Assembly (NCBI RefSeq): GCF_036026595.1
Contig: NZ_JARZFX010000001.1
Coordinates: 62,001 to 126,000 of the forward strand
Source of the DNA: Virgibacillus_P tibetensis
Lineage (GTDB): Bacteria > Bacillota > Bacilli > Bacillales > Amphibacillaceae
DNA: 64,000 nucleotides
Direction of reading: 5' to 3'
The translations under genes were made by a program, and so were the position numbers. The notes below the pieces were generated by a model. The model did no database searches. It was not told the DNA's origin and saw only the letters and a list, made by a program, of their open reading frames with translations. Positions within the stretch are counted from its first letter, which is position 1; each line of letters starts with the position of its first letter. Positions 61,807 to 64,000 of the stretch are shown in pieces.

Positions 61807-64000
61807 ATGAATGAAAGAATTCTTCGAGTACTTGAATTTAATAAAATTACAGAACAGCTGAGTAACCAGGCAGCAACGTCATTAGGAAAAGAGCTGGCTC
61901 TACAATTAAAGCCATCTACTGATATTGCAAAAGTAGTGGAGCTGCAAATGGAGACAGATGAAGCTGTGCAAGTAATTCGCTTAAACGCAGCTATTCCACT
62001 AGGTGGTATTTCTGACATCCGTGCGAGTCTCAAGCGCAGTGTGATAGGTGGTGTACTAACAACCAAAGAATGTCTTGATGTAGCTAATACAATCTATGGA
62101 GGCAGACAGGTAAAAGATTTTATTGAAAAAATGGAAGAGGATCTCACCATTTTAAATGGGCTTGCTGATCGGGTTACACCCCTCAGAGATCTCGAACAGC
62201 ATATAAAAAACTGTATTGACGATCATGGACATGTAATGGATAGTGCTTCTCAAAAACTTCGTGGCATCCGCTCTTCTATTCGCACCTTTGAAAGCAGAGT
62301 ACGCGATAAACTGGATAGTTATACAAAGACAAAGAGTAACATGCTTTCTGATGCGTTAATAACTATACGTAATGACAGGTACGTATTACCCGTGAAACAT
62401 GAATACCGTGGCTCAATTGGTGGAATCGTTCATGATCAGTCTGCTTCAGGTCAAACGTTATTTATGGAACCAAAAGCGGTAGTTGACTTGAATAATCAGC
62501 TGCAGGAAGCATCAATAAAAGAAAAGCAGGAAATAGACCGCATATTACGTGAATTAAGTGAACACATTGCCAGCCAGGAGATTTTCTTAAATGAAAATGT
62601 AACCGTTTTGGCACAAATCGACTTTATATTCGCACGAGCTAATTTAGGGAAGCAAATGAAGGCTGCTATGCCAAAAATTAATAATAACGGCATAATAAAA
62701 ATGCAGCAGGCACGACATCCATTAATTGCAGCGGATGAGGTAGTGGCTAATGATGTAGAGATTGGTGAATCATATACAACGATTGTAATTACAGGCCCAA
62801 ATACTGGTGGTAAGACAGTAACATTAAAAATGGTTGGCCTTTGTACACTAATGGCGCAATCCGGTTTACAAATTCCAGCATTTGATGGCTGTGAGATGGC
62901 AGTATTTGAAAATGTATTTGCAGATATTGGTGACGAACAATCAATTGAACAAAATCTAAGCACCTTTTCCTCCCATATGACAAACATCGTGGATATTCTA
63001 GAAAAAGTTGATCATCAAACATTGGTATTGTTTGATGAATTAGGAGCTGGAACTGATCCACAGGAGGGTGCCGCCTTAGCAATGTCAATTTTAGATGAGG
63101 TAGTTTCCCGCGGAGCTCGAATTATTGCTACTACCCATTACCCGGAACTGAAGGCTTATGGCTACAATCGAGAGAATGTAATTAATGCTTCAGTGGAATT
63201 CAATGTACAGACACTTCAGCCAACGTACCGTTTGTTGATTGGGGTACCTGGCAGAAGCAATGCATTTGATATTTCTAAGCGCTTAGGATTGAAGGAAAAC
63301 GTAATTGAACATGCCAAAGTTCATATCGGTGTTGACTCAAAAAGTGTGGACAATATGATTGCATCGCTCGAGGATTCCCAAACGCAGGCAAAGAAGGATT
63401 ATGAGGATGCACATCAGATACTGCTGGAAAGCGAAGCACTCCGGGATGAAATTGAGACAATGTGGAAGCAGTTTGAACAAAAACGGGAAACATTATTTAA
63501 GAAAGCGGAAGAGAAAGCAGAAAAGGCCTTGAACAAGGCACGTGAGGAAGCAGAATTAATCGTTGATGAGATTCGCAATATGAAAACAGAAGTTCATCTA
63601 AAAGAACATGAATGGATTGAAGCAAAGAAAATGCTGGAAGATGCCAGGCCCAACCTTGCCAAAAGGAAAGACCCCAGTGTGAATGTAACACCGGTATCAG
63701 ATAACGATCTCCAACCGGGAGATGAAATTAAGCTGCTTACAGTTAATCAAAAAGGTGAAGTCTTGGAAAGAATAGCTAAAAATGAATATTTAATACAAGT
63801 TGGTATTATGAAAGTAAAAGTAAAGAGGAAAGATCTGCAATTAATTGGGAAAAAGAAGCAAACGTTCGAAAAGCCTTTAGCAACGATAAAGGGATCCAGT
63901 TACCATGTAAGCACAGAATTGGATCTTCGTGGGGAACGCTTTGATGACGCATTAATAAAACTCGAGAAATATATTGATGATACGTTACTTGCAGGATATC
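61807..64000 (+). CDS. mutS2: MutS2 (partial, cut by the window edge)
   Basis: 731 codons of an expected ~785. N-terminal MutS core helices, Walker A GPNTGGKT (near 332), Walker B FDELGAGTDPQEGA (near 409), a long coiled coil (about 520-620) and the start of the C-terminal Smr nuclease domain (ELDLRGERFDDA at the very end). It lacks the mismatch-recognition domains of MutS. In B. subtilis MutS2 rescues collided ribosomes. ATG 61807 has AAAGGAGC upstream. It lies 15 bases after polX. Confidence 0.93.
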   Translation, partial: MNERILRVLEFNKITEQLSNQAATSLGKELALQLKPSTDIAKVVELQMETDEAVQVIRLNAAIPLGGISDIRASLKRSVIGGVLTTKECLDVANTIYGGRQVKDFIEKMEEDLTILNGLADRVTPLRDLEQHIKNCIDDHGHVMDSASQKLRGIRSSIRTFESRVRDKLDSYTKTKSNMLSDALITIRNDRYVLPVKHEYRGSIGGIVHDQSASGQTLFMEPKAVVDLNNQLQEASIKEKQEIDRILRELSEHIASQEIFLNENVTVLAQIDFIFARANLGKQMKAAMPKINNNGIIKMQQARHPLIAADEVVANDVEIGESYTTIVITGPNTGGKTVTLKMVGLCTLMAQSGLQIPAFDGCEMAVFENVFADIGDEQSIEQNLSTFSSHMTNIVDILEKVDHQTLVLFDELGAGTDPQEGAALAMSILDEVVSRGARIIATTHYPELKAYGYNRENVINASVEFNVQTLQPTYRLLIGVPGRSNAFDISKRLGLKENVIEHAKVHIGVDSKSVDNMIASLEDSQTQAKKDYEDAHQILLESEALRDEIETMWKQFEQKRETLFKKAEEKAEKALNKAREEAELIVDEIRNMKTEVHLKEHEWIEAKKMLEDARPNLAKRKDPSVNVTPVSDNDLQPGDEIKLLTVNQKGEVLERIAKNEYLIQVGIMKVKVKRKDLQLIGKKKQTFEKPLATIKGSSYHVSTELDLRGERFDDALIKLEKYIDDTLLAGY

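Overview
The window is chromosomal DNA of a low-GC, endospore-forming member of the Bacillaceae. Gene order follows the B. subtilis ytoI-dnaE-accDA-pfkA-pyk-citZ-icd-mdh-phoPR-polA-gapB-dnaBI-thrS-infC-pheST-mutS2 backbone, and sporulation genes (ytrH, ytrI, ytxC, sspI) are present. Virgibacillus, Oceanobacillus or Lentibacillus-like organisms are the natural comparison; this placement is inference from synteny and protein similarity recalled from memory.

Region 1 (1-6.0 kb) is a type IV pilus locus: the tail of a PilB-type ATPase, pilT, pilC, a prepilin, a prepilin peptidase, then pilM, pilN and pilO. The 160-base gap before the prepilin carries what reads as a class II cyclic-di-GMP riboswitch, and a terminator follows the prepilin. 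Pilin output therefore looks set separately from the assembly machinery and tied to c-di-GMP. This is the most interesting part of the window.

Region 2 (6.0-17.5 kb) holds ytoI, ytpI, nrnA, a small gene, ytrHI, dnaE, malic enzyme with a FadR-type regulator, and accDA. A 13-base palindrome just downstream of the malic-enzyme promoter is the likely operator of that regulator. Region 3 (17.7-29 kb) is glycolysis and TCA (pfkA, pyk, citZ, icd, mdh), followed by phoPR with a PhoR that lacks the usual extracytoplasmic domain. Region 4 (29-38.1 kb) is DNA replication and repair (polA, mutM, dnaB, dnaI), coaE, gapB with CcpN-like sites, and nrdR.

Region 5 (38.1-47 kb) starts with an 850-base gene-free stretch holding a 21-base tandem repeat and a degenerate palindromic element. 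It continues with ytxC, T-box-controlled thrS, an L20-leader-controlled infC-rpmI-rplT operon (infC starting at ATT), ysdA/ysdB, a dimeric dUTPase and an M42 peptidase. Region 6 (47-53.1 kb) is the accessory part: a lytic transglycosylase, a four-gene membrane-protein/ABC-2 transporter cassette of unknown substrate, and a long palindromic repeat. Region 7 (53.1-64 kb) returns to the backbone: sspI, a SpoU-type methyltransferase, T-box-controlled pheST, rnhC, zapA, a CvpA-family gene, polX and a mutS2 cut by the window edge.

Three gene-free stretches carry palindromic or repeated elements of types that recur between genes in Bacillaceae. Starts were placed by ribosome binding sites; many genes begin with TTG or GTG.
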